A stretch of 64,000 bases of DNA from Candidatus Zhuqueibacterota bacterium (GTDB lineage Bacteria > Zhuqueibacterota > Zhuqueibacteria > Residuimicrobiales > Oceaniaggregativiventaceae), in NCBI GenBank assembly GCA_014728085.1, contig WJMF01000154.1, forward strand, positions 1 to 64,000, given 5' to 3'. Positions within the stretch are counted from its first letter, which is position 1; the number at the start of each line of letters is the position of its first letter. The notes under the pieces were generated by a model that saw only the letters and a list, made by a program, of their open reading frames with translations, was not told the origin of the DNA and ran no database searches. This document shows, one piece after another, positions 37,041-46,418 of the stretch. A program made the translations under genes and the position numbers.

Positions 37041-38411
37041 ATGCTGTTTAGGATAGGGTTGAGTTTAATACTGCTTTTTATGTTCTGTTTGGGCTGCGAT
37101 AATACCTCGAACAGACTCGTCCGCGTGGGGAATACATTTATCTATGCCGAGCAGGTATCCAGAGAGGCAAACGCGCTGACAAAAGCAATTGAAAACAGGT
37201 TAATGCTTCTCGATGCGGAAAAAACAAAACTTGCAGAAACCCCTACCGTAAAAAAGCGCCTTGAGCAGACCGCACGAAAACAATTGTATTATTTCACGGC
37301 TGACAAAGAAATCGCCCGAAAAATTATTACAGAAGAGGATGTCCGGGAGGCTTATAAGAGAGAGCTTTATGAAATCAGAATGCGCCATATATTTTTACCA
37401 ACGTCTATGGATAAAAAGGCCGCAATTGAAATTCTCAGTTCATTACGTCAGAGAATTTTACGAGGAGAAGCTTTTACCAACCTGGTCAGGTCATTCTCCC
37501 GCGATACATTGACTCTGGGTAAAGGAGGCGACCTTGGTTTCATTAAATATGGAGAAGGTGATTTTGGTACGGAATTCTATGAAAACGTTATGAGGATGAA
37601 AAAAGGATTCGTATCTCCACCTTTACAATCGGAAAAGGGATATCACCTTGTTCGGGTCGAACAACGCCGAAAAACAGCGATTCCCTCCTATGACGATTAT
37701 TATGATCAACTGCGTCAAAAACTTGAACGCAGCAACGCCCGAGAATTAAACAAAGCATTTCAGAGCTTTATTGACCAGTTGAAGAAAAAATATGAGACCA
37801 AAGTCAACGATGACGATCTTGTTCATATCTCTTCAAGGGTGAAAGCGCTTAAGAAGGAATTACCAAAGGAAAAGACGATTGACCTGTTGCGTCAGCTAGC
37901 GGCTGCCGGTGAAAAAACCGCCCTCATCCATTTCAAAAAAAAGAATTATACTCTGGATGATTTTATCGCTCTTCTGGAAGAGATTCCATCGTATGAAAAC
38001 CTTCCGGTGGAGGAGATTGACGTGTTCAAAGAGTTTTTAGATCGAGCGATACCGCTCATCCTGATTATTAAATATGCCCATGAAAAAAATTATCATAAAA
38101 CAGAGGCATTCCACGCGAGAATGAAACCTTACAGGGAAAAAATTCTTCTCGAAGCGATACATCAAAAGCAAATCGAAGACAAGATAACCGTAGAGGATGA
38201 GAAACTTGAAGCTTTTTTCGACAAGCATAAAAGTGATTATATTGACAATCAAGACAAAGATAGCGAGACCTTAAAAACAGACCGGTTCGAAGAGGTAAAG
38301 GGACGTGTCCTGGCTGATTATAAAAAAGAGAAAAGACAAGAACGACAACAACAATGGCTATCTGATTTAAAAGCCGATATACCTATTGTCTATTACGAGG
38401 AAAGAAAATAA
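37041..38411 (+). CDS. Parvulin-type peptidyl-prolyl isomerase lipoprotein
   Basis: The 456-residue predicted lipoprotein has a signal helix with a cysteine at FCLGCDN. A SurA-N-like helical region (about 35-110) precedes one parvulin domain (about 115-220). That domain has MRHIFLP, a FTNLVRSFSRDTLTLGKGGDLGF segment (read in two parts) and EKGYHLVRVEQR. A long charged helical C-terminus follows. Such foldases assist outer-membrane protein assembly from the periplasm. It is the first of three tandem parvulin genes after mfd; a 77-bp AT-rich gap upstream may hold the promoter. Confidence 0.85.
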   Translation: MLFRIGLSLILLFMFCLGCDNTSNRLVRVGNTFIYAEQVSREANALTKAIENRLMLLDAEKTKLAETPTVKKRLEQTARKQLYYFTADKEIARKIITEEDVREAYKRELYEIRMRHIFLPTSMDKKAAIEILSSLRQRILRGEAFTNLVRSFSRDTLTLGKGGDLGFIKYGEGDFGTEFYENVMRMKKGFVSPPLQSEKGYHLVRVEQRRKTAIPSYDDYYDQLRQKLERSNARELNKAFQSFIDQLKKKYETKVNDDDLVHISSRVKALKKELPKEKTIDLLRQLAAAGEKTALIHFKKKNYTLDDFIALLEEIPSYENLPVEEIDVFKEFLDRAIPLILIIKYAHEKNYHKTEAFHARMKPYREKILLEAIHQKQIEDKITVEDEKLEAFFDKHKSDYIDNQDKDSETLKTDRFEEVKGRVLADYKKEKRQERQQQWLSDLKADIPIVYYEERK

Positions 38412-38412
38412 A

Positions 38413-39306
38413 ATGAACGGAATTAAAAAAAGGCTGTTGTTGACAAAGGCACTTTTCCTTCTCACGGTGATTCTTGTCGTGATATTATCCTGCCAGCGCG
38501 ATCAAAAGCAAGCCGAAATAATTGCCCGGGTACGCAACCATACACTCACGGTGGAAGAGGTCAAAGCTGACTTGCCCAAACACCCTGGTCTCAACATTTC
38601 AGAGGTTCAGGTGGAAAACTATATAAAACGCTGGATTGAAAAAGAGCTGGTTTATCAGGAAGCCTTGAAAAACCGCTATGATAAGCTACCTGATATTCAG
38701 AAAAAGCTTGACGATATCAAACGGGATTATATCGTGGCCTCATATTTGGAACAGCTTATCAATAAAAACGTTAAAGTAGACAGTACGGATCTGATGGAAT
38801 ATTATGAGGAAAAAAAGTCAGAATTTATCCGGAAAAATGATTATTATCAGGTTTATTTGATTTTGGTGTCTTCTTATCAGGATGCCAATATATTGCGGCG
38901 CGACATTTTAAATGGACTGGATTTCAATCAGGCGGCTGAAGAATCTTCAATTGATCCCAGTTCACAAGAGGGCGGATATCTTGGATGGTTAATGCTTGAG
39001 GATGTTTCTTCTACTTTGGCCAGACGAATTCCGCAATTACCCCTGAACAGCGTTTCCCGGCCGATAAAAACAGAGATTGGCTATGCGCTTGTGAAAGTAA
39101 CAGGAATTCGCAAAAAGGATGAACCGCAGACATTGGAAGAAGCCAAAGAAAAAATACGATGGCGGATCGAGTCGCAAAAACGAGAATTACTGTATCGCCA
39201 ATTGATTTCAGTATTGGGTGATGAATATGCCATCGGAACCAATTGGGAGCTCGTGAGTGACGTTTTACCGGATTCTGCAGAAATCAAGTCATTAAATAGA
39301 GACTAA
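38413..39306 (+). CDS. PpiC/SurA-like lipoprotein with a weak parvulin domain
   Basis: The start at 38413 is chosen because GAGGAAAG precedes it and the N-terminus then forms a lipoprotein signal ending VILSCQ. The protein is about 297 residues. A SurA-N-like helical region (about 30-120) is followed by a divergent parvulin domain (about 130-235). It keeps the frame of the family (FNQAAEESSIDPSSQEGGYLGW, in two parts, and IGYALVKVTG) but lacks the usual HIL motif, so it may be a chaperone without isomerase activity. It begins 1 bp after the preceding stop. Confidence 0.75.
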   Translation: MNGIKKRLLLTKALFLLTVILVVILSCQRDQKQAEIIARVRNHTLTVEEVKADLPKHPGLNISEVQVENYIKRWIEKELVYQEALKNRYDKLPDIQKKLDDIKRDYIVASYLEQLINKNVKVDSTDLMEYYEEKKSEFIRKNDYYQVYLILVSSYQDANILRRDILNGLDFNQAAEESSIDPSSQEGGYLGWLMLEDVSSTLARRIPQLPLNSVSRPIKTEIGYALVKVTGIRKKDEPQTLEEAKEKIRWRIESQKRELLYRQLISVLGDEYAIGTNWELVSDVLPDSAEIKSLNRD

Positions 39307-39334
39307 AACCTACTAAAATAACAGGTGAGCAAAA

Positions 39335-40633
39335 ATGCAAAAATATGTTCTATATCTTTTAATCTTTATGTTGAGCTTTTCTTTCGCATCCGCGCAGCAG
39401 GTTCTGGATAGAATTATTGCTATCGTAGATAAAGATGTTATTCTGGAATCAGAGGTTGTTCAATTTGCCTATTTGGAAGCATTAAATCGACAGATTGATC
39501 CGGCGAAGGATCCGGCTGCTTTTCAAAAATTAAAATCGGAATCTCTGGAAAATTTGATCAATAAAAAAGTACTACTCATTCAGGCGGAAAAAGACACCAT
39601 AGAAGCCGATAAGCGAATGGTTGACTTTCAGCTTGAGCAACAGATGCAGAACATTTTACAGCAGATTGGTGGTGAGGAGAAGGTTGAAGAGTATTTCGGT
39701 ATGAGTATTACCAAAGTACGCAAAAATTACCGGGAACAGATTGAAGAAGAGATGCGGATAAGAGCTGTACGAAGTTCAAAAATTTCCGATGTGAATATCA
39801 CCCGCCGGGAGATAAAGGAGTTTTATACTAGTTATAAAGATTCGTTGCCATCCATGAAAGAGACGGTGGAGATCGGTCATATATTGGTTACACCGGAACC
39901 CGGAGAGGTGGCCATGAGCACTGCCAGAGAACAGATCGAACAAGTACAGGAAAAAATCAATGCAGGGGAGGTGTTTGAAGAGCTGGCAAAAACCTACTCC
40001 GAAGACCCCGGATCCGCATCACGTGGTGGTGATTTGGGTTTCATGGCCCGTGGTGGTTTTGTAAGAGAATTTGAAGAGGTCGCCTTTTCTCTCGAGCCCG
40101 GCCAGGTTTCAGATATCGTAAAAACACAGTTTGGATTTCATATCATAAAACTCGTCGATCGCCGCGGTGAAAAAATTCACTGTAAGCATATTCTTATTTC
40201 CCCCGAACCCAGCAGGGAAGATGAGGTTGCGGCTGCTGAAAAGATTAAACAAATTCACAAAGAGCTGATTAACGGAGCGCCTTTTGAGGAAATGGTGGTA
40301 AAATATTCCCAGGACGACGTCTCCCGCGAGGAAGATGGCTTTTTGGGACGGTTTGAAATGGATCAACTCAGAGAAACGGCGAAAGAATTCGTCTATGCTC
40401 TGAATGGGGTGGCCCCCGGTGAATATTCAGATCCGGTCAGAACGCAATACGGTTTTCATGTTCTTAAACTGTTAAAGCGGGATGAACCCAGAGCGCTTGA
40501 TCTGGAAAAAGATTGGCAGCGGATTTCCACAGTGGCGAGAGAACAGAAAATGCAAAAAGAATTTGAAACGTGGTTGTCTGAAATCAAAGAAAAAGTCTTT
40601 ATTGAAATCAAACACGATATAAATGAATCATGA
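39335..40633 (+). CDS. SurA-like periplasmic foldase with two parvulin domains
   Basis: The 432-residue secreted protein has a signal peptide ending SFASAQ and a SurA-N domain with the phrase LDRIIAIVDKDVILESEV. Two parvulin domains follow: about 178-275 (IGHILVTPEPGE, SRGGDLGFMARGGFV, FGFHIIKLVDRRG) and about 280-385 (CKHILISPEPSRED, GFLGRFEMDQL, YGFHVLKLLKRDE). This is the SurA layout, which escorts unfolded outer-membrane proteins to the Bam complex. Its stop overlaps the next gene by 4 bp, coupling it to the DUF4159 protein. Confidence 0.9.
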   Translation: MQKYVLYLLIFMLSFSFASAQQVLDRIIAIVDKDVILESEVVQFAYLEALNRQIDPAKDPAAFQKLKSESLENLINKKVLLIQAEKDTIEADKRMVDFQLEQQMQNILQQIGGEEKVEEYFGMSITKVRKNYREQIEEEMRIRAVRSSKISDVNITRREIKEFYTSYKDSLPSMKETVEIGHILVTPEPGEVAMSTAREQIEQVQEKINAGEVFEELAKTYSEDPGSASRGGDLGFMARGGFVREFEEVAFSLEPGQVSDIVKTQFGFHIIKLVDRRGEKIHCKHILISPEPSREDEVAAAEKIKQIHKELINGAPFEEMVVKYSQDDVSREEDGFLGRFEMDQLRETAKEFVYALNGVAPGEYSDPVRTQYGFHVLKLLKRDEPRALDLEKDWQRISTVAREQKMQKEFETWLSEIKEKVFIEIKHDINES

Positions 40634-41307
40634 GCAGAAGGTCGATTAAAACGTTCTTGTTGATCATTTTTTCTGCTCTTCTTGTGGGATATGCCATGGG
40701 AGCAGACAGCTCATACCGGTTAGGCCTGATCCGACTAAAATATAGCGGTGGTGGGGACTGGTATAACGACCCATCCTGTATTCCCAACCTGTTACGCTAT
40801 ATGGAAACGCATGTTCAGCTCAAAACAGCGCAAGCAGAACAGCAGGCATCGCTTTTGGACAAAACCCTTTTTTCCCATCCCGTGTTGTTTTTAACAGGCC
40901 ACGGACGCATATTTTTTTCGCAAAAGGAAGTAAAGAGATTGCGTACCTATTTGATGAATGGGGGGTTCCTGTTTGCAGATGATGATTATGGTATGAATAG
41001 ATACTTTCGCGAGGAAATGAAAAAAGTGTTTCCCGATAAAGAGCTGCTGGAAATCCCCTTTGATCACCCTGTTTATCATTTAGTCTTCAACTTTCCTAAC
41101 GGCCTGCCTAAAATACATGAGCATGATGGCGGCCCTCCAAAGGGATATGGTTATTTTCATCAGGGGCGCATGGTGGTTTTCTATGCTTTCAATACCAATA
41201 TCTCGGATGGTTGGGCGGATCCCGCGGTTCATGGTGACCCGGAAGAGGTTCGTGAAAGAGCCCTACAGATGGGCACGAACATTGTCATTTATGCCTTGAC
41301 CCATTAA
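40630..41307 (+). CDS. DUF4159 secreted protein
   Basis: The 225-residue protein has a signal peptide (about 1-24). The mature part matches my memory of DUF4159: it opens LGLIRLKYSGGGDWYNDPS, then FLTGHGRIFFSQKEVKRLRTYL, GGFLFADDDYG, FDHPVYHLVFNFPNGLPKI and a GYGYFHQGRMVVFYAF segment. The fold resembles class I amidotransferase-like domains. No activity is established. It is coupled to the SurA-like gene upstream and followed after 4 bp by the DUF4175-like protein; DUF4159 and DUF4175 proteins are also neighbours in other phyla, there with MoxR/VWA genes, which are absent here. Confidence 0.8.
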   Translation: MSRRSIKTFLLIIFSALLVGYAMGADSSYRLGLIRLKYSGGGDWYNDPSCIPNLLRYMETHVQLKTAQAEQQASLLDKTLFSHPVLFLTGHGRIFFSQKEVKRLRTYLMNGGFLFADDDYGMNRYFREEMKKVFPDKELLEIPFDHPVYHLVFNFPNGLPKIHEHDGGPPKGYGYFHQGRMVVFYAFNTNISDGWADPAVHGDPEEVRERALQMGTNIVIYALTH

Positions 41308-41311
41308 TGAT

Positions 41312-44300
41312 ATGAGAACATCAAACGCTATATATGAGAGACTGGTTAAAGAGCTTGACCGGTTTCGAAAACACAGCAATTTTCTGTCGCTTTTAAAAGT
41401 GCTTTTTCGCTTTCTGGTGCTGAGCCTGCCCATCCTGTTTTCCAGTCTGCTACTTGAGGCCGTTTTTAATTTTCAGCCCATAGCGCGGTTGTGTTTGAGT
41501 TTATGTACTCTGTTTGTGTTGATCATTCTCCTGATTCGGGTTGCGGGGTCCCAACTGTACATCTTTATCAAACCCAACACCCCCCCCCTCAACGAAATTG
41601 CCCTGACAGTTGGAAAATTTTATAAAGGAATTAATGACCGCCTCGCCAATACCCTGCAGATGTTCGCAAAACACGAACAAAACCGGGAAAATTACTCCCG
41701 CGAATTAATCAGCCACTCTCTTGTTCAGATCAATGAGACATTTGAAAAGACCGATTTTGTTCAATTTCTTGACAGGCGACCTGTCATCAGGTGGAGTCAG
41801 TATACAGGAGCTGTCCTGATGTCCGTTCTCTTTCTGGTAATTTTATTCAAATCCGTTTTTCTCCCATCCTTCCATCGCCTGGCTCATCCCTTACGAGATT
41901 ATTCCAACAAGGCACAGATTCAGGTTTTTCTGACGCCGGGCGACATCAAAATCGTTAAAGGAAACCCCTTAACAGTAAAGATTTGGACAAATTCTGAAGA
42001 GCAACAAAGGTTTCAGTTAAAGTTTATGCACAGCAGGCGTTCCTCCGTGCAGGCGTTTCAAGCATCACAACAGGACACCTTCAAGCATGTTATCCGAAAT
42101 ATTCAGGATTCTCTTCAATACCAGATAGCCGGATATTCACCTCCTTATATGATTTCTGTTGTCGAGTTACCCATGATTCGACAAATGCAATTAAAATTGG
42201 TTCCTCCCCCCTATACAAATCAGGACCCGATAGTGTTGGAAAAAAATGTAGGCAACGTAACCGCCCTGAAGGGCTCTGAGGTGCATATCAGCGGCAGGGT
42301 GAACAAGGTCATAAAGAATATCAAGCTTCATTTTAATAATCGCAAGGCAATAGACATCGAATCGGAGGGACCGTTTTTTCGAGGTGTGTTTGAGGTAAGC
42401 CGGGATGATCAATACCATTTTTTACTTGAAGATTTTGAGGGTTATCAAAATTCGAATCCGATCGTATACAGAATAGAAACGCTGGCTGATCGTCATCCAT
42501 TTATACAGGTTCTCAATCCCGGCAAAGATATTGAATTGAATGAGGATATGAATATTCCTCTTTTGATACACGCAGAAGATGATTATGGCGTATCTGAGAT
42601 AAGGCTGGCATCGCTTAAGATTGGAAGCGAAGAGACGATAGATTCTACAAAATTTCAATATTCAAGCCTGTACGCTTCCAGGCAGCCGCAAGAAAGCATA
42701 AACTTGAATCACATCTGGAGCCTGTTATCCTATGATATGCTGCCGAATGAGGAGATTGTTTACTATCTCGAAGCGTTTGATAACGATGACATAAATGGAC
42801 CAAAATCTGCAAAAACGGATTTTTACAGAGCCAGGTTTCCCTCGATCTATGAAATCTATCAACAGGTTGCGTTTCAACAGGACGAGGCCATACAGCATTT
42901 TGAAAATATTTATGACAAAAGTCAGGATCTCAAGAAGGAAATCGATCAACTATCTTTGCAGCTAAAACGCGCCAAAGAACTCGAGTGGCAGGAACGACAG
43001 CAAGTCAACGATGCGCTTGTACGAAAACAGCAAATTCAGAAAGAAATCCGGGAACTCTCCGACCAACTCGATAATATGGTTGAGAAAATGGAAGACAATC
43101 AGTTGTTGTCCATGCAAACCCTGGAAAAATATAAAGAGCTGCAACGCCTTGTTGATGATGTCATGACCCCCGAATTGCGCAATGTCATGAAGAATTTGAC
43201 CAAAGCTATTGAAAACATCGATCAGAATATGATCAACCAAACGCTGGAAAAGTTAAGCAAAGGAGAAGATGAATTCCAAAAGCGTCTGGATCGCGCTATC
43301 GAAATTTTCAAGAACCTAAAACTCGAGCAACAACTCGATCAGGCCATTAAAATGACACAAGGTCTGAAGGAAAAACAAAAGTCGCTGCAAGAAGCAGGGT
43401 CAAAAAAAACCAACGAAGACATTCTAAAACGCAATGAAAACTCGATCAAGGAGGCCGATAACCTGGAATCTCTGCTTCGGGAAATCTATGAAAAAATGTC
43501 TGAAACCGAGAATACGGCAAAGGATTCTGTTGATCGCGCCCTTGACATTTTTGAGGAAGAAGAGGTTAAATCAAAAATGCAAAACATTCAGAAACAGCTT
43601 TTATCATCAAGCGATCCGGCTGGCGTGAACAAACAGTCAAAGCAGATAGAACAATCCCTGCAAAAAATGGAGCAGCAATTGCAGTCCGCCAAGAATTCAA
43701 TGAGTGGTCAGGCTATGAAAAAGGCCATTGCGGCCATGCGCAAGGCATCCAGAGATTTGATACGGTTATCCGAGGAACAAGAACGCAATTTAGTCAACAC
43801 GGAGGGGATGATGACACCGGATGTTCCAAAACTGGCAACATCGGAGAATGATCTGATTCAGGCGTTGGGGCGGGTTACAGAAGAGCTGTTCATTGCCGCA
43901 AAACAAAACATATTTATTCAGCAAAAAGCAGGCAAAAGCCTTGAAAAAGCAAAAACGCACATGGAGAACGGCAGAGATGCTCTGGTTGAACGCCGCCAGT
44001 CCCGGTCTCTGATCGAGCAAAAACAGGCAATGCAAGAAATCAATAAAACGGTCAAGATATTAATAGACAACATGCAGCAGATGATGATGCAGGGCAGCGG
44101 TAGCGGAATGAGTTTTGAACAATTTATGCAGCAGATGCAAAAACTCGGTCAAATGCAACAGGGCATCAATCAGCAGACCATGGGCATGGCGCAGCAATTG
44201 ATGGAACAGGCAGCGATGTCGAGGATGGCGGCCAAACAGGGGCAGGTGCGGAAATCCCTGCAGCAGCTGGCTGAAGAAGCAAAGGAGATGTCCAATGTTC

Positions 44301-44647
44301 TCGGTGATCTCGACAGGATTGTTGAAGACATGAAAAAAGTGGAAGATGATTTTAGCGATCAAAAAGTCAATCGGCAAACCATTGAACGGCAAGAAAAAAT
44401 TTTGTCCCGGATGCTTGATGCACAAAAATCCATCCGTGAACGGGAATTCAGCAAAAAGCGCAAAGCGGAAACCGGGAAGACATACCAGGCGGCGAGTCCT
44501 GAAGCGCTTCCCTCTGACTTTGACCACGAAGATCAATTGACACAGGGCCTTTTGAGAGCTAAAAAGCAGGGATTCAGTAACGATTATCTCAAGTTAATCG
44601 AACAATATTTTAGGTCTCTTTCGGAACGGCAAAATGAAAAAAAGTAA
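41312..44647 (+). CDS. Large membrane-anchored coiled-coil protein (DUF4175-like)
   Basis: The 1111-residue protein has three N-terminal hydrophobic helices (about 27-48, 52-74 and 166-188). A periplasmic beta-rich region (about 200-520) follows, with repeated Ig-like strands such as VHISGRVNKVIKNIKLHFN. Then comes a very long Gln/Lys/Glu-rich coiled coil (about 530-1090), with a Met/Gln-rich stretch near 920-960. This matches the DUF4175 type known from Alphaproteobacteria. It could span or scaffold the periplasm. The 3' end overlaps the TPR gene by 14 bp. The function is unknown. Confidence 0.72.
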   Translation: MRTSNAIYERLVKELDRFRKHSNFLSLLKVLFRFLVLSLPILFSSLLLEAVFNFQPIARLCLSLCTLFVLIILLIRVAGSQLYIFIKPNTPPLNEIALTVGKFYKGINDRLANTLQMFAKHEQNRENYSRELISHSLVQINETFEKTDFVQFLDRRPVIRWSQYTGAVLMSVLFLVILFKSVFLPSFHRLAHPLRDYSNKAQIQVFLTPGDIKIVKGNPLTVKIWTNSEEQQRFQLKFMHSRRSSVQAFQASQQDTFKHVIRNIQDSLQYQIAGYSPPYMISVVELPMIRQMQLKLVPPPYTNQDPIVLEKNVGNVTALKGSEVHISGRVNKVIKNIKLHFNNRKAIDIESEGPFFRGVFEVSRDDQYHFLLEDFEGYQNSNPIVYRIETLADRHPFIQVLNPGKDIELNEDMNIPLLIHAEDDYGVSEIRLASLKIGSEETIDSTKFQYSSLYASRQPQESINLNHIWSLLSYDMLPNEEIVYYLEAFDNDDINGPKSAKTDFYRARFPSIYEIYQQVAFQQDEAIQHFENIYDKSQDLKKEIDQLSLQLKRAKELEWQERQQVNDALVRKQQIQKEIRELSDQLDNMVEKMEDNQLLSMQTLEKYKELQRLVDDVMTPELRNVMKNLTKAIENIDQNMINQTLEKLSKGEDEFQKRLDRAIEIFKNLKLEQQLDQAIKMTQGLKEKQKSLQEAGSKKTNEDILKRNENSIKEADNLESLLREIYEKMSETENTAKDSVDRALDIFEEEEVKSKMQNIQKQLLSSSDPAGVNKQSKQIEQSLQKMEQQLQSAKNSMSGQAMKKAIAAMRKASRDLIRLSEEQERNLVNTEGMMTPDVPKLATSENDLIQALGRVTEELFIAAKQNIFIQQKAGKSLEKAKTHMENGRDALVERRQSRSLIEQKQAMQEINKTVKILIDNMQQMMMQGSGSGMSFEQFMQQMQKLGQMQQGINQQTMGMAQQLMEQAAMSRMAAKQGQVRKSLQQLAEEAKEMSNVLGDLDRIVEDMKKVEDDFSDQKVNRQTIERQEKILSRMLDAQKSIREREFSKKRKAETGKTYQAASPEALPSDFDHEDQLTQGLLRAKKQGFSNDYLKLIEQYFRSLSERQNEKK

Positions 44648-46418
44648 TATAATATATGTTTTGATTGGCTTGCTTTTTTCGGGGTTGCTTGCCCAGGATA
44701 ATACGGCCCGGTTAAACAGAACCGAACTGTTGAGACTGGCAACACAGTTTGAGAGGCGGGGCCAGTATCAAATGGCTGCAGAATATTATGCTCGAGTCAG
44801 CATGAAAAATCCGGATGAACTTGCCGGCTATTTGGGAGCAAAACGATGTTTTTATCAACTGACACACTATGACCAATTTATCGAGTTTGTTAAAAAGCTA
44901 CAAACAAAAAAACGGCATCTTCGATATCAGGTTGATATAGCTGATGCCATTTATCGTCAGGGTGACCGCAAGCAGGCATTTGCGTTATGGCAAAGAGTGC
45001 TGGATGAAAATCAGGGAGTTAAGCAAGCCTATGAGCTCATTGGCTCGGCACTGATGCAACTGCAACAGCTGGACAAAGCAAAAGCTGTCTTTCAAAAAGC
45101 TCGTACCGTATTCAAAACTAAATCATTGTATGTTCACGAATTGGCTGCTATCTACGCCAATCAGCAGGACTTTGATCTTATGGCCCGAGAGTATCTAAAT
45201 CTGTTACAATTGGATTCAAATCAACTTTCCTATATCGAATCGCGCTTTTTATCGTACTGCGAAGAGCCTCAAATTGCCCAAAAGATCGCAACGGCTCTTA
45301 AAAAGCAGCTAAAGCCGTTTCAATCGCTGGAATCCCCGATTCGATCGATTTTGGCCAATATACTGGTGGTGGCAGATGATTATGAAAGTGCTCTTGAACA
45401 ATATCTTGTTCTGGAAAAAAAGTCTGATGAAAAAGGACGACACTTGTTCGCCTTTGCCCAAACAGCGGCAAAACAGGACCAGGCCGCTTACGCCCGGCGA
45501 GCCTATCAGCTCATTATCGATCGTTATCCCAATAGTGCTTATTTTATTCCATCACAACACGGTCTTGCCAAGATATATGATGATCAGGGTGATTATGAAA
45601 AAGCTCTGCATGCTTATGAGCAATTCAGTCGTGCATTTGCTCAATCTTCCCAGGCGATTCAAGTCTTGCTGCGAATGGGAGATATATACCTGAACGTCTT
45701 TTTTGCCGCAGATACCGCTAAAACGTTTTATCAAAAGGTGATCAAAAAGTGGCCCGGGACCAGATATTATCATACTGCCTTTTTTCAATTAGGCAAATGT
45801 TACATCGTCGAGGGAAATTTGCAGCGGGCAGAGGACATTTACAAGGATTTTGCTGAAAAAAAACATGGTGATTCATATTACCATCCGGCAATGTGGACCC
45901 TGGCAAAAATCAATATGTATCGCGGGCAGCCCTTTGAAAGCATGGATACTCTTGGAAAAATGATCAAAAAAGATTCTGATCTTTCCGATAAAGTCATCAA
46001 CGATGCGTTGCACCTTTTTATGATAATCAAGGAGAATCAGACAGACTCTCTCTCCCTGGTGCATTATGGGTGGGTTTTATATTCGATTGAACGGCGAAAA
46101 TATACCGAGGGCCTGGAGACCATCGAAGAGGAATTGAAAAAGAATAATACCCTCAAAGATGAGTTTCAATTTTTGGCAGTATCTATCTATCGTATGCTCG
46201 AAGAACCGCAAAAAGCCATAAAGAGGCTCGAGACAATTGTTGCTGATGAAAACAGCCTATATCACGACCGTGCCTCTTATCTTATGGCCCAGCTTTATGA
46301 GCGGGAACTGCAAGAGCAAGAAAAAGCTATTGCTCTTTATGAAACTATCCTGGAGAAATACCCAAAAAGTATTTATATTGAAAAAGCACGAAAACGTATA
46401 CGGGATATTAGAGGATGA
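44634..46418 (+). CDS. Secreted tetratricopeptide-repeat protein
   Basis: The 594-residue protein has a signal peptide ending GLLAQ and then at least ten TPR-like helix pairs. Examples are QMAAEYYARVSMKNPDELAG, ALHAYEQFSRAFAQSSQAI and AIALYETILEKYPKSIYIEKA. The repeats with 'YP' between helices resemble BamD/YbgF-type periplasmic TPRs. It overlaps the DUF4175-like gene by 14 bp and the following gene by 4 bp, so the four genes from 40630 to 47677 are tightly coupled. It is probably a periplasmic adaptor; the partners are unknown. Confidence 0.82.
   Translation: MKKSNIIYVLIGLLFSGLLAQDNTARLNRTELLRLATQFERRGQYQMAAEYYARVSMKNPDELAGYLGAKRCFYQLTHYDQFIEFVKKLQTKKRHLRYQVDIADAIYRQGDRKQAFALWQRVLDENQGVKQAYELIGSALMQLQQLDKAKAVFQKARTVFKTKSLYVHELAAIYANQQDFDLMAREYLNLLQLDSNQLSYIESRFLSYCEEPQIAQKIATALKKQLKPFQSLESPIRSILANILVVADDYESALEQYLVLEKKSDEKGRHLFAFAQTAAKQDQAAYARRAYQLIIDRYPNSAYFIPSQHGLAKIYDDQGDYEKALHAYEQFSRAFAQSSQAIQVLLRMGDIYLNVFFAADTAKTFYQKVIKKWPGTRYYHTAFFQLGKCYIVEGNLQRAEDIYKDFAEKKHGDSYYHPAMWTLAKINMYRGQPFESMDTLGKMIKKDSDLSDKVINDALHLFMIIKENQTDSLSLVHYGWVLYSIERRKYTEGLETIEEELKKNNTLKDEFQFLAVSIYRMLEEPQKAIKRLETIVADENSLYHDRASYLMAQLYERELQEQEKAIALYETILEKYPKSIYIEKARKRIRDIRG

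Noticed and set aside
44060-44536. A 158-codon minus-strand frame rich in Phe, Leu and His.
   Set aside because: Its composition is explained as the complement of the Lys/Gln-rich coiled coil encoded on the plus strand.
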